Shown: positions 1 through 9,028 of the stretch, in pieces
How positions within the stretch are numbered: the stretch's first letter is position 1
How the letters are laid out: each line of letters begins with the position of its first letter
Assembly (NCBI GenBank): GCA_017615545.1
Contig: JAFZZY010000020.1
Span: 31,815 to 95,814, forward strand
Direction of reading: 5' to 3'
Length of the DNA stretch: 64,000 bases
Source of the DNA: Lachnospiraceae bacterium
GTDB lineage: Bacteria; Bacillota; Clostridia; Lachnospirales; Lachnospiraceae
Position numbers and translations under genes: made by a program
Notes under the pieces: generated by a model
What the model was told of the DNA's origin: nothing
Databases searched by the model: none
What the model saw: the letters and a program-made list of their open reading frames with translations, nothing else

Positions 1-90
1 GAAGGTTATCGTACCGTGGACATTATGTCCGAAGGATGCACACAGGTTTCCACCACACAGATGGGCGACCTGGTGGCAGAACGCATTTGA
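1..90 (+). CDS. leuB: 3-isopropylmalate dehydrogenase, C-terminal end (partial)
   Basis: The window opens inside a reading frame that ends at a TGA at 88-90. The 29 visible residues (EGYRTVDIMSEG then QMGDLVAERI) match the C-terminal tail of LeuB, the NAD-dependent enzyme that oxidises and decarboxylates 3-isopropylmalate in leucine synthesis. Only the tail is seen, so the call rests on this short match and on context: ilvD and ilvB follow directly, making a leu-ilv branched-chain cluster. The 5' part lies outside the window. Confidence 0.8.
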   Translation, partial: EGYRTVDIMSEGCTQVSTTQMGDLVAERI

Positions 91-135
91 TGATTTGAAA
101 ACAGTAATCTCAAAATATAAAACGGAGGTACAAAG

Positions 136-1794
136 ATGAAAAGTGATGCCGTACGTCAGGGCATGCAGCAAGCCCCGCATCGTTCTTTGTTCAATGCACT
201 GGGACATACCGAAGAGGAGATGAAGAAGCCTCTGATCGGTATCGTCAGTTCCTATAATGAGATCGTTCCGGGTCACATGAACCTGGATAAGATCGTCGAG
301 GCAGTCAAACTCGGCGTGGCTATGGCCGGCGGCGTTCCGGTCGTATTTCCCGCGATCGCCGTCTGCGACGGTATCGCTATGGGCCACATCGGCATGAAGT
401 ACTCACTGGTCACCCGTGACCTGATCGCGGACTCCACCGAGTGTATGGCAAAAGCGCACCAGTTTGATGCTCTGGTCATGGTCCCGAACTGTGACAAAAA
501 CGTGCCCGGCCTTCTGATGGCGGCAGCACGAGTCAACGTGCCCACGATCTTCGTGTCCGGCGGCCCCATGCTCGCAGGACATGTCAAAGGATGCAAGACC
601 AGTCTTTCCTCCATGTTTGAAGCCGTCGGCGCTTACGCAGCCGGCAAACTGACCGAAGAAGAAGTACGCGAGTACGAAGAGAAGACCTGTCCGACCTGCG
701 GTTCCTGTTCCGGTATGTATACCGCTAACAGCATGAACTGTCTGACCGAGGCCATCGGTATGGGCCTCTCGGGCAATGGAACCATTCCCGCCGTATATTC
801 CGAGCGTATCAAACTCGCTAAGCACGCAGGCATGAAGATCGTCGAGCTGTGGCAGAAGAACATCCGCCCGCGAGACATCATGACCGAAAAGGCATTCCAT
901 AATGCATTGACCGTAGATATGGCACTCGGATGTTCCACGAACACGATGCTGCATCTGCCGGCCATCGCGCGTGAAGCAGGCGTTACACTGAATGTGGATA
1001 TCGCAAACGCGATCTCCGAGAAGACTCCGAACCTGTGCCATCTGGCACCGGCAGGTCACACCTACATGGAAGACCTGAACGAAGCAGGCGGCGTCTATGC
1101 AGTCATGAATGAATTGAATAAGAAGAACCTCCTCTACACCGATCTGATCACCGTGACCGGTAAGACGGTGGGAGAGAATATCGCAGGACGCGTCAATCGG
1201 GATCCGAATGTCATCCGTCCGATCGACAATCCGTACAGCGAGACCGGCGGCATCGCCGTTCTGAAGGGCAACATCGCACCGGACAGCGGCGTGGTAAAAC
1301 GTTCCGCAGTCGTTCCGGAGATGATGGTGCACGAAGGTCCCGCGCGTGTGTTTGACTGCGAAGAGGATGCGATCGCTGCCATCAAGGGCGGCAAGATCGT
1401 TGCAGGCGACGTCGTCGTCATCCGCTACGAGGGTCCGAAGGGCGGCCCCGGCATGCGTGAGATGCTGAACCCCACATCCGCGATCGCGGGCATGGGCCTC
1501 GGCTCCAGCGTTGCCCTGATCACCGACGGACGTTTCTCCGGCGCGAGCCGTGGCGCAAGCATTGGCCATGTGAGTCCGGAAGCAGCGGTCGGCGGACCGA
1601 TCGCCCTGATCCACGAAGGCGACATCATCCGCATCGACATCCCGGCCAACAAACTCGATGTGCTGGTTTCCGATGAAGAACTGGAAGCACGCCGTAAGGA
1701 GTGGAAGCCGCGTGAGCCGAAGGTCAAAGAGGGCTATCTCGCACGTTACGAGAAGATGGTGACCTCCGCAAATCTCGGCGCGGTATTGATCTGA
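136..1794 (+). CDS. ilvD: dihydroxy-acid dehydratase
   Basis: IlvD dehydrates 2,3-dihydroxy-isovalerate and 2,3-dihydroxy-3-methylvalerate to the 2-keto acids that precede valine, leucine and isoleucine. At 552 residues it is full length for the family. The expected cluster-ligand segments are visible: [12 protein letters not shown] near residues 114-125, [17 protein letters not shown] near 185-201, and the C-terminal GRFSGASRG segment. The ATG follows ACGGAGG at a normal distance. It lies 45 bases after leuB and 49 before ilvB, so the three genes are probably one operon. No T-box or leader peptide is visible in the short gap before it; control may lie upstream of the window. Confidence 0.96.
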   Translation: MKSDAVRQGMQQAPHRSLFNALGHTEEEMKKPLIGIVSSYNEIVPGHMNLDKIVEAVKLGVAMAGGVPVVFPAIAVCDGIAMGHIGMKYSLVTRDLIADSTECMAKAHQFDALVMVPNCDKNVPGLLMAAARVNVPTIFVSGGPMLAGHVKGCKTSLSSMFEAVGAYAAGKLTEEEVREYEEKTCPTCGSCSGMYTANSMNCLTEAIGMGLSGNGTIPAVYSERIKLAKHAGMKIVELWQKNIRPRDIMTEKAFHNALTVDMALGCSTNTMLHLPAIAREAGVTLNVDIANAISEKTPNLCHLAPAGHTYMEDLNEAGGVYAVMNELNKKNLLYTDLITVTGKTVGENIAGRVNRDPNVIRPIDNPYSETGGIAVLKGNIAPDSGVVKRSAVVPEMMVHEGPARVFDCEEDAIAAIKGGKIVAGDVVVIRYEGPKGGPGMREMLNPTSAIAGMGLGSSVALITDGRFSGASRGASIGHVSPEAAVGGPIALIHEGDIIRIDIPANKLDVLVSDEELEARRKEWKPREPKVKEGYLARYEKMVTSANLGAVLI

Positions 1795-1843
1795 GACAAT
1801 TCATAAGGCCCCGTGCCTTGTGTGTATAAAGAAGGAGACAGAC

Positions 1844-3529
1844 ATGTTATTATCAGGTTCCGAAATCGTAATTGAGTGCCTGAAAGAGCAGGGCGTTGAT
1901 ACCGTATTCGGCTATCCGGGCGGTACGATCCTGAACATCTACGATGCTCTTTATAAGCACTCCGACGAAATTACACATATTCTGACTTCCCATGAGCAGG
2001 GAGCTGCACACGCAGCGGACGGTTATGCCCGCGCGACCGGTAAGGTCGGCGTATGCTTCGCAACTTCCGGTCCCGGCGCGACCAACCTCGTAACCGGTAT
2101 CGCGACTGCTTACATGGATTCCATTCCGGTCGTAGCGATCACGGCCAATGTTGCGGTAAACCTTCTGGGTCGTGATACGTTCCAGGAGATCGATATCGCA
2201 GGCGTGACGATGCCGATCACTAAGCACAACTACATCGTTAAGGACATCAACCTGTTGGCTGACACCCTGCGCGCTGCGTTCCGCATTGCCCAGACCGGTC
2301 GTCCCGGCCCTGTCCTGATCGATATCACAAAGGATGTTACCGCAGCGTCTTGCGAGTACACACCGGTGGTTCCGAAGCCCATCCTGCCGAAGACCTCCGA
2401 GATCCGTGAGGAAGCACTCGACGCAGCTGCAAAGGCCATCCTGAGTTCTAAAAAGCCGTTCATCTTCGTCGGCGGCGGCGCGATCGCTTCCGGAGCATCG
2501 GAGCAGGTTCGCGAGCTCGCACACCTGATCGAAGCGCCTGTCTGCGACACCCTGATGGGTAAGGGCGCATTTGACGGCGAGGATCCTCTGTACACCGGTA
2601 TGCTCGGCATGCACGGAACGAAGGCATCCAACTTAGGAGTTTCCAAGTGCGATCTTTTGATCTCCCTCGGCGTTCGCTTCAGCGACCGTATCACGGGTAA
2701 CACAAAGACGTTCGCACGCGACTCCAAGATCCTGCAGATCGATGTCGATGCTGCAGAGATCAACAAGAACGTTCATACGGATGTTGCCGTGGTAGGAGAT
2801 CTGAAGGAAGCGCTGATCCGCCTCCTCGCAAAGCTCTCCCCCATGGAGCATAAGGAATGGATCCAAGAGGTTCAGACCATTAAAGAAGAACATCCGCTTT
2901 CATATGATACATCCGTGCTTTCCGGTCCTTATATCATGGAGACCATCTATAAGGTGACCGAGGGCAATGCGATCATCACGACCGACGTCGGCCAGCATCA
3001 GATGTGGGCCGCACAGTATGCGAAGTACCGCTCCCCGAGAACGTTCCTGTCCTCCGGCGGCTGCGGGACCATGGGCTTCGGCCTGGGCGCATCCATCGGC
3101 GCGAAGATGGGTTGCAAAGATAAGATCGTCTGCAACATTGCCGGCGACGGATGTTTCCGTATGAATATGAATGAGATCGCGACCGCGACGCGTTACAACA
3201 TCCCCATCATTCAGATCGTTATGAACAACCACGTTCTGGGTATGGTCCGCCAGTGGCAGACCCTGTTCTACGGACAGCGTTATTCCAACACCGTCCTGAA
3301 CGACCAGGTGGATTTCGTGAAGATCTCCGAAGGCATGGGCGCGAAGGCGTACCGCGTAACGAAGAAAGAAGAGTTCGAGCCCACTCTGCGTGAGGCCATC
3401 GCGCTCAACATTCCGGTTGTGATCGAATGTGTGATCGACAGTGATGACAAGGTATTCCCGATGGTAGCACCGGGCGGCGCCATTGCCGACTGCTTCGACA
3501 ACGAAGATCTGAAAAAGAAAAACAATTAA
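1844..3529 (+). CDS. ilvB: acetolactate synthase, large catalytic subunit
   Basis: This ThDP- and FAD-dependent enzyme condenses two pyruvates, or pyruvate and 2-oxobutyrate, in the first common step of branched-chain amino acid synthesis. From the chosen ATG it is 561 residues, normal for the family. The N-terminal pyrimidine-binding segment (VFGYPGGTILNIYDAL, then HEQGAAHAADGYARATG with its catalytic Glu) and the C-terminal ThDP motif (GDGCFRMNMNE ... MNNHVLG) are both present. The start at 1844 is preferred because AAGGAGA sits just upstream; a GTG at 1820 would lie before that site. No ilvN regulatory subunit follows, so the small subunit must be elsewhere or absent. serC begins 20 bases downstream. 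Confidence 0.95.
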   Translation: MLLSGSEIVIECLKEQGVDTVFGYPGGTILNIYDALYKHSDEITHILTSHEQGAAHAADGYARATGKVGVCFATSGPGATNLVTGIATAYMDSIPVVAITANVAVNLLGRDTFQEIDIAGVTMPITKHNYIVKDINLLADTLRAAFRIAQTGRPGPVLIDITKDVTAASCEYTPVVPKPILPKTSEIREEALDAAAKAILSSKKPFIFVGGGAIASGASEQVRELAHLIEAPVCDTLMGKGAFDGEDPLYTGMLGMHGTKASNLGVSKCDLLISLGVRFSDRITGNTKTFARDSKILQIDVDAAEINKNVHTDVAVVGDLKEALIRLLAKLSPMEHKEWIQEVQTIKEEHPLSYDTSVLSGPYIMETIYKVTEGNAIITTDVGQHQMWAAQYAKYRSPRTFLSSGGCGTMGFGLGASIGAKMGCKDKIVCNIAGDGCFRMNMNEIATATRYNIPIIQIVMNNHVLGMVRQWQTLFYGQRYSNTVLNDQVDFVKISEGMGAKAYRVTKKEEFEPTLREAIALNIPVVIECVIDSDDKVFPMVAPGGAIADCFDNEDLKKKNN

Positions 3530-3549
3530 AAGTATTTTTGGAGGATACC

Positions 3550-4632
3550 ATGGGTAGAATTTACAACTTTTCAGCCGGTCCGGCGGTTTTACCGGAGGAA
3601 GTTTTACAGCAGGCAGCAGCAGATATGATGGATTACCACGGTTGCGGAATGTCCGTAATGGAGATGAGCCATCGTTCCAAAATGTTCCAGGATATCATCG
3701 ATGAGGCAGAGAAAGATCTCCGCACTCTGATGAACATTCCGGATAACTACAAAGTTCTGTTCCTGCAGGGCGGCGCATCTCTTCAGTTTGCCATGATCCC
3801 GCTCAACCTGATGAAGAACAAAAAGGCTGATTATATCGTAACCGGCCAGTGGGCTAAGAAAGCATACCAGGAAGCGAAGAAGTACGGCGATGTAGTTGCA
3901 GTTGCATCCAGCGCTGATAAGACCTTCTCCTACATTCCGGATTGCTCCGATCTGCCGATCCGCGAGGACGCTGATTACGTTTACATTTGCGAAAACAACA
4001 CTATCTACGGAACCAAGTTCCACACATTGCCCAACACAAAGGGTAAGGATCTGATCTCCGACGTATCTTCCTGCTTCCTGTCTGAGCCGGTTGACGTGAC
4101 CAAATACGGCATGATCTACGGCGGCGTACAGAAGAATATCGGACCTGCAGGTCTCGTTATCGCGATCATCCGCGAGGATCTCATCCCTGAGAGCGTAGAC
4201 GAGAGCGTTCCGACCATGATGCAGTACAAGATCCACGTTGAGAATGGTTCTATGTACAATACTCCGAACTGCTGGGCTATCTACATCTGCGGTCTCGTAT
4301 TCAAGTGGCTGCTCAAGAACGGCGGCCTGGAGGCTATGCAGAAGAAGAACATCGAGAAGGCAAAAGTCCTTTACGATTTCCTCGATCAGAGCAAGCTCTT
4401 CAAGGGTACCGTTGAGCCCGCTTCCCGTTCCCTTATGAACGTTCCGTTCGTAACGGGCAATGAAGAACTCGACGCTAAGTTCGTTAAAGAGGCAAAGGCT
4501 GCCGGCTTCGAGAACCTGAAGGGTCACAGAAGCGTAGGCGGTATGCGCGCAAGCATCTACAACGCTATGCCGAAGGCAGGCGTTGAGGCACTGGTTGAAT
4601 TCATGAAGAAGTTTGAGGAGGAGAACGCATAA
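3550..4632 (+). CDS. serC: phosphoserine aminotransferase
   Basis: SerC is the PLP enzyme that converts 3-phosphohydroxypyruvate and glutamate to phosphoserine; it also acts in vitamin B6 synthesis in some bacteria. It is 360 residues from ATG 3550, which follows TTGGAGG. The N-terminus NFSAGPAVLPEEVL, the FLQGGASLQFAM segment and the Schiff-base lysine region (YGGVQKNIGPAGL) are typical. It shares one base with the next gene: TAATG joins the serC stop to the serA start, so the two are probably translationally coupled. Together with serA it supplies two of the three steps to serine; no serB phosphatase is seen in the window. Confidence 0.95.
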   Translation: MGRIYNFSAGPAVLPEEVLQQAAADMMDYHGCGMSVMEMSHRSKMFQDIIDEAEKDLRTLMNIPDNYKVLFLQGGASLQFAMIPLNLMKNKKADYIVTGQWAKKAYQEAKKYGDVVAVASSADKTFSYIPDCSDLPIREDADYVYICENNTIYGTKFHTLPNTKGKDLISDVSSCFLSEPVDVTKYGMIYGGVQKNIGPAGLVIAIIREDLIPESVDESVPTMMQYKIHVENGSMYNTPNCWAIYICGLVFKWLLKNGGLEAMQKKNIEKAKVLYDFLDQSKLFKGTVEPASRSLMNVPFVTGNEELDAKFVKEAKAAGFENLKGHRSVGGMRASIYNAMPKAGVEALVEFMKKFEEENA

Positions 4633-5807
4633 TGAATAAGGTACATTGGATACATTGCCTGAATCCTATTGCTAAGATCGGTCTTAACAATCTTCCTGAG
4701 AATTACGCTCTGACAGATGTTGTTGCTGAGGCAGACGGCATCCTGGTCCGCAGCGCAAAGATGCATGATATGGAACTTCCGGAGAACCTTCTTGCGATCG
4801 CAAGAGCAGGTGCCGGCACCAATAACATCCCGCTCGACGTTTGCGCCGAGAAGGGTATCGTCGTATTCAACACACCGGGCGCTAACGCTAACGGTGTTAA
4901 GGAACTCGTGATCGCAGGCATGCTGCTTGCGGCAAGAGATATCCACGGCGGTCTGAACTGGGTTGCTTCCGATGCAGCTGACGCTGACATCGCGAAGACC
5001 GCAGAGAAAGAAAAGAAGAACTTCGCAGGAACCGAGATCAAGGGCAAGAAGCTCGGTATCATCGGTCTGGGCGCTATCGGTGTATTGGTTGCTAACGCAG
5101 CTGTACATCTCGGCATGGAAGTTTACGGATGCGATCCGTACCTGTCCCTGAACAACGCACTGCAGCTGTCCCGCGACGTTAAGGTCGTAAAGAGCTACGA
5201 GGACATCTACGAAGTATGTGATTTCATCACTCTGCATGTTCCGCTTTTGGATTCTACTAAGAACCTGATCAATGCAGAAGCTATCGCTAAGATGAAGGAC
5301 GGCGTTGTTGTGATCAACTGCGCACGTGACCTCGTTGTTGACGAGCCGGCTATGCTGGAAGCTCTCGAGGCCGGTAAGGTACGCAAGTACGTTTCCGACT
5401 TCCCGAATGCAACCACCGCTGGTAAGAAGGGCGTTATCCTCACACCGCACCTGGGCGCTTCTACCGAAGAGTCCGAGGATAACTGCGCGATCATGGCAGT
5501 AGATGAGATCGTTGACTACCTGGATAACGGTAACATCCGCAACTCCGTTAACTACCCGGCATGTTCGCTTGGTAAGCTGACCCACGCTGCACGTGTAACT
5601 GTTGCTCACAAGAATATCCCCAACGTGATCAGCAAGTTCACCGCATGCGCTGGCGAGAGCGGCATCAACATCGAGCAGATGGTATCCGCAAGCCGTGGTG
5701 AGTATTCCTACGCGATCTACGATGTGAACTCCAAGGTAAGCGATGACTTCATCACCAAGTTGTCCGCGATCGATGGCGTTCTTAAGGTTCGTGTGATTGA
5801 GAAATAA
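4632..5807 (+). CDS. serA: D-3-phosphoglycerate dehydrogenase
   Basis: This NAD-dependent dehydrogenase catalyses the first step of serine synthesis from 3-phosphoglycerate. At 391 residues it is the short form, with catalytic and Rossmann parts followed by a C-terminal ACT domain. The nucleotide-binding motif LGIIGLGAIG lies near residues 138-147. The catalytic region contains NCARDLVVDE and the LTPHLGASTEESE segment with the active-site His. The last 75 or so residues (from THAARVTVAHKNIPNVISKF) form the ACT domain, usually a serine sensor. The ATG overlaps the serC stop. A strong terminator follows at 5833-5872. Confidence 0.93.
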   Translation: MNKVHWIHCLNPIAKIGLNNLPENYALTDVVAEADGILVRSAKMHDMELPENLLAIARAGAGTNNIPLDVCAEKGIVVFNTPGANANGVKELVIAGMLLAARDIHGGLNWVASDAADADIAKTAEKEKKNFAGTEIKGKKLGIIGLGAIGVLVANAAVHLGMEVYGCDPYLSLNNALQLSRDVKVVKSYEDIYEVCDFITLHVPLLDSTKNLINAEAIAKMKDGVVVINCARDLVVDEPAMLEALEAGKVRKYVSDFPNATTAGKKGVILTPHLGASTEESEDNCAIMAVDEIVDYLDNGNIRNSVNYPACSLGKLTHAARVTVAHKNIPNVISKFTACAGESGINIEQMVSASRGEYSYAIYDVNSKVSDDFITKLSAIDGVLKVRVIEK

Positions 5808-5832
5808 CACTAAGTAAACACTATATCATTGC

Positions 5833-5872
5833 GATTCTCCAATGCGGTTTATGTATTGGAGAATCCTTTTTT
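5833..5872 (+). terminator. Rho-independent terminator after serA
   Basis: The inverted repeat GATTCTCCAAT (5833-5843) and ATTGGAGAATC (5855-5865) gives an 11-bp perfect stem with an 11-base loop, followed by CTTTTTT. The ribosome site of the DUF1015 gene (GGAGGAAAT) begins right after the T-run. Transcription of the leu-ilv-ser run probably ends here, or is attenuated. Confidence 0.9.
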
Positions 5873-5881
5873 GGAGGAAAT

Positions 5882-7117
5882 ATGGCTATCGTTAGACCAT
5901 TTTGCGGTGTTCGTCCCGCGAAGGAAGTAGTAGCAGAGGTTGCTGCGCTTCCCTATGACGTATACAACCGGGAGGAAGCCGCAGCGGCGGTAAAGGGTCA
6001 CCCCCTCTCGTTTTTGAACATTGACCGCGCGGAAACGCAGTTTGATGCTTCGGTGGACATGTACGCGGACTGCGTATATGAGAAGGCGAAGGAGATGCTG
6101 AACGCGCAGATCGCGGATGGCACTTACGTGACCGATGCGACGCCCTGCTTCTACGTGTACCGCCTGATCATGGACGGACGCGCGCAGACCGGTATCGTCG
6201 GCTGCAGCAGCGTGGATGACTATGTGAACAATGTCATCAAGAAGCATGAGAATACCCGTGCAGATAAAGAGCAGGACCGTATCCGCCACGTCGATACGTG
6301 CAGCGCGCAGACCGGTCCGATCTTCCTGGCATATCGTAGCAACGCGCAGATCGCGCAGATCACTGCGGACGTGATGAAGGAGGAGCCACTCTACGATTTC
6401 ACGGCTGATGACGGCATTTCCCACACCATTTGGAAGATCGCAGATCCCGTGCTCGTAGCGCGCCTGTCACAGGCGTTCGAGGCGGTTCCGAACACCTACA
6501 TCGCCGATGGACATCACCGTGCCGCTTCGGCGGTCAAGGTAGGCCTGAAGCGCCGTGCTGAGAACCCTGGCTACACCGGAAGCGAGGAGTTCAATTTCTT
6601 CCTTTCCGTTCTGTTCCCGGAGGACGAGCTCATGATCCTGCCGTATAACCGTGTCGTTGCGGACCTGAACGGCCGCACGAAGGAAGAGTTCCTTAAGGCA
6701 CTCACGGACGCAGGTTTCACGTATAAGAAGAGCGATGTGCAGGTTGCACCCACAAAGCCGATGACCTTCGGTATGTTCCTGGATGAGACCTGGTATGTGC
6801 TCAAGGCAGCGCCTTCCATGGGCAGCGATGACCCGGTTAAGGGCCTCGACGTTTCCGTACTGCAGGACCACCTGCTGGATCCGATCCTCGGAATTAAGGA
6901 TCCGCGTGTGGATAAGCGCATCGACTTCATCGGCGGCATCCGCGGCCTGAATGAACTGGAGCGCCGCGTTCACACCGACATGACGGTAGCATTTTCCATG
7001 TATGCAACGACGATCTCACAGTTGTTCGACGTCGCAGATGCAGGACTTCTGATGCCGCCGAAGTCGACGTGGTTTGAGCCGAAGCTCCGTAGCGGACTGC
7101 TCATTCATAAGATTTAA
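5882..7117 (+). CDS. DUF1015 family protein
   Basis: This 411-residue cytoplasmic protein belongs to the DUF1015 family, whose start (RPFCGVRPAKEV ... LPYDVYNREEA) is well conserved in Clostridia. The family function is not established to my knowledge. The motif ADGHHRAASA at residues 208-217 resembles the DGHHR signature of ParB/Srx-fold nucleotide-binding proteins, a fold that includes free-serine kinases of the SbnI/SerK type. It follows serC and serA across a terminator and is the only unknown gene tied to them here, which makes a role in serine or phosphoserine metabolism a reasonable guess. The ATG follows TTGGAGGAAAT. recJ starts 7 bases after its stop. Confidence 0.85.
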   Translation: MAIVRPFCGVRPAKEVVAEVAALPYDVYNREEAAAAVKGHPLSFLNIDRAETQFDASVDMYADCVYEKAKEMLNAQIADGTYVTDATPCFYVYRLIMDGRAQTGIVGCSSVDDYVNNVIKKHENTRADKEQDRIRHVDTCSAQTGPIFLAYRSNAQIAQITADVMKEEPLYDFTADDGISHTIWKIADPVLVARLSQAFEAVPNTYIADGHHRAASAVKVGLKRRAENPGYTGSEEFNFFLSVLFPEDELMILPYNRVVADLNGRTKEEFLKALTDAGFTYKKSDVQVAPTKPMTFGMFLDETWYVLKAAPSMGSDDPVKGLDVSVLQDHLLDPILGIKDPRVDKRIDFIGGIRGLNELERRVHTDMTVAFSMYATTISQLFDVADAGLLMPPKSTWFEPKLRSGLLIHKI

Positions 7118-7124
7118 GATTACA

Positions 7125-8924
7125 ATGGAGGACGGTTTGGATAAGATCTGGAGAGTACGCGCAAATAAAGTGGATTTTGAAGGTTTTTCAAAGCAACTGG
7201 GGGTCTCCCCCTATCTGGTTCGGATCATGGCGAATCGCGGCCTGACGACGGTCGAAGCGATGCGGCATTTTCTGGACGCGGATCCTTTGAGCCTACACGA
7301 TCCCGCGCAGCTTCCGGACGCGATCCAGGCCGTCCTTTTGCTTTCGGAAGCCCTTAAAAGCGGACAGAAGATCCGCATTTTGGGCGACTACGATATCGAC
7401 GGCGTATGTTCGGTCACGATCCTGTACCGCGCACTGTGCGGCCTGGCCCGCGAGGGCACGGTCGACTGGCAGGTGCCGCACCGCATCGAGGACGGCTTCG
7501 GCCTGAACCCGAAGATCATCGAGAAGGCGCACGAGGATGGCGTCGATCTGCTGATCACCTGCGATAACGGTATCGCGGCGGGAGCGGAGGTGCAGATGGC
7601 ACGTGATCTCGGGATCACGGTCGTTGTGACGGATCACCACGAGGTGCCGCAGGACGGCGGCAGTCTGGGGCATGCCAATGCAGTCGTGGATCCGAAGCGC
7701 GCGGACAATGCTTACCCGTTTACCGGCATCTGCGGCGCTGTCGTGGCGTGGAAACTGATGCAGGTACTCTATGACCATGCCGAGGGACATTCCTCGCGGG
7801 AACTCTGGCCGCTGATCGAATTTGCCGCGATCGCGACCGTGGGCGATGTCATGGATCTGATGGATGAGAACCGGACTATCGTTCAGCTCGGCCTCATGCG
7901 CATCCGCGAAAACCACGGCTCGCAGTATTTGGGCCTGCAGGCGCTCATGGAGGCATGCGAACTCGCGCCGGAGATCTTCAGCAGTTACCACATCGGCTTC
8001 ATCCTGGGGCCGACGCTGAACGCCGGAGGCCGTCTGGAAACGGCGGAAAAATCGGTGCGCCTCTTCATCTCCGAAGACACGGAAGAGGCAGAAAACCTCT
8101 CTGAGGAACTTCACGAACTGAATACCAAACGTAAGCAAATGACGGAAGCAGCGGTGCAGAAGGCCGTAGAGCAGATCGGCCCGCCGGCAGACCTTACGGC
8201 CGATTCGGACCGGGTGCTGGTGGTTTATCTGCCAGACTGCCACGAGAGCGTTGCCGGCATCGTCGCCGGGCGCATCCGCGAGACCTACTACCGGCCGACC
8301 TTCGTCATCACGAAGGCGAAAGAGGGGCTGAAAGGCTCCGGCCGTTCCATCCCCGGCTACGACATGTTCCACTCGATGGAGCAGGTGGGCAGCTACCTCA
8401 CGAAGTTCGGCGGCCACGAAATGGCGGCCGGCCTGTCGCTCACAGAGGAGAACCTGGAGCCCTTCCGCCGCGCCATCAACGAGGCCTGCACATTGACCGA
8501 GGACTTGCTGCGCGAGAAGGTGTGGATCGACATCCCGATGCCCGCATCCTTCGTAACGGCGTCCTTCGTTTCGGAGTTGGCTCTCCTGGAACCTCTCGGT
8601 AAGGGCAATGAATCCCCGACCCTCGCGGAGAAAAACCTCCGCATCCTGCGCATTTCCCGCATGGGGAAGGAACGCCAGTTCCTGCGCCTCGAGGTGATCA
8701 GCGAGAACGGTTTCCGCTACAGCATCCCGTATTTCGGCGACGCAAACGCGATGCAGGACGACGCGATCCGCGCCTGCGGTGAGGAAGCCTGGAACCGTGC
8801 CACGATGGGCCAGGAAAATGCGATCCGTCTCCAGATCATCTACACGCCGGCCTTCAATACATTCCGCGGCGAAACGCAGATCACTTACCGTTTGAAACAT
8901 TATCAATTTGTAAAAAAATCTTGA
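7125..8924 (+). CDS. recJ: single-stranded-DNA-specific exonuclease RecJ
   Basis: RecJ is a 5'-3' exonuclease on single-stranded DNA used in recombination and mismatch or excision repair. The DHH-family motifs are all present: ILGDYDIDGVCS near residues 85-96, TCDNGIAAG, and VVTDHHEVP. The DHHA1 region (GRLETAEKS; ESVAGIVAGR; GSGRSIPGYDMF) and a C-terminal OB-like part follow. Length is about 600 residues, normal for the family. The start is uncertain: ATG 7125 has no ribosome site, whereas TTG 7137 lies 5 bases after a perfect GGAGG (7127-7131) and gives MDKIWRVRAN, a family-like start. The true start may be the TTG. Confidence 0.93.
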   Translation: MEDGLDKIWRVRANKVDFEGFSKQLGVSPYLVRIMANRGLTTVEAMRHFLDADPLSLHDPAQLPDAIQAVLLLSEALKSGQKIRILGDYDIDGVCSVTILYRALCGLAREGTVDWQVPHRIEDGFGLNPKIIEKAHEDGVDLLITCDNGIAAGAEVQMARDLGITVVVTDHHEVPQDGGSLGHANAVVDPKRADNAYPFTGICGAVVAWKLMQVLYDHAEGHSSRELWPLIEFAAIATVGDVMDLMDENRTIVQLGLMRIRENHGSQYLGLQALMEACELAPEIFSSYHIGFILGPTLNAGGRLETAEKSVRLFISEDTEEAENLSEELHELNTKRKQMTEAAVQKAVEQIGPPADLTADSDRVLVVYLPDCHESVAGIVAGRIRETYYRPTFVITKAKEGLKGSGRSIPGYDMFHSMEQVGSYLTKFGGHEMAAGLSLTEENLEPFRRAINEACTLTEDLLREKVWIDIPMPASFVTASFVSELALLEPLGKGNESPTLAEKNLRILRISRMGKERQFLRLEVISENGFRYSIPYFGDANAMQDDAIRACGEEAWNRATMGQENAIRLQIIYTPAFNTFRGETQITYRLKHYQFVKKS

Positions 8925-8949
8925 AAAATTCGGGATATCATATTATACT
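8921..8949 (+). promoter_or_regulatory. sigma-A-type promoter for rel
   Basis: TTGAAA (8921-8926), a 17-base spacer and TATACT (8944-8949) form a near-consensus promoter that overlaps the recJ stop codon. Transcription would start near 8956, about 70 bases before the rel ATG. Confidence 0.8.
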
Positions 8950-9028
8950 GATTTATTATACAGTTTACAAAGTGTGATGCAGCATGCTGCGTAGCACACC
9001 ATGATCATATCAGAAAGGAGCAGGTGCC

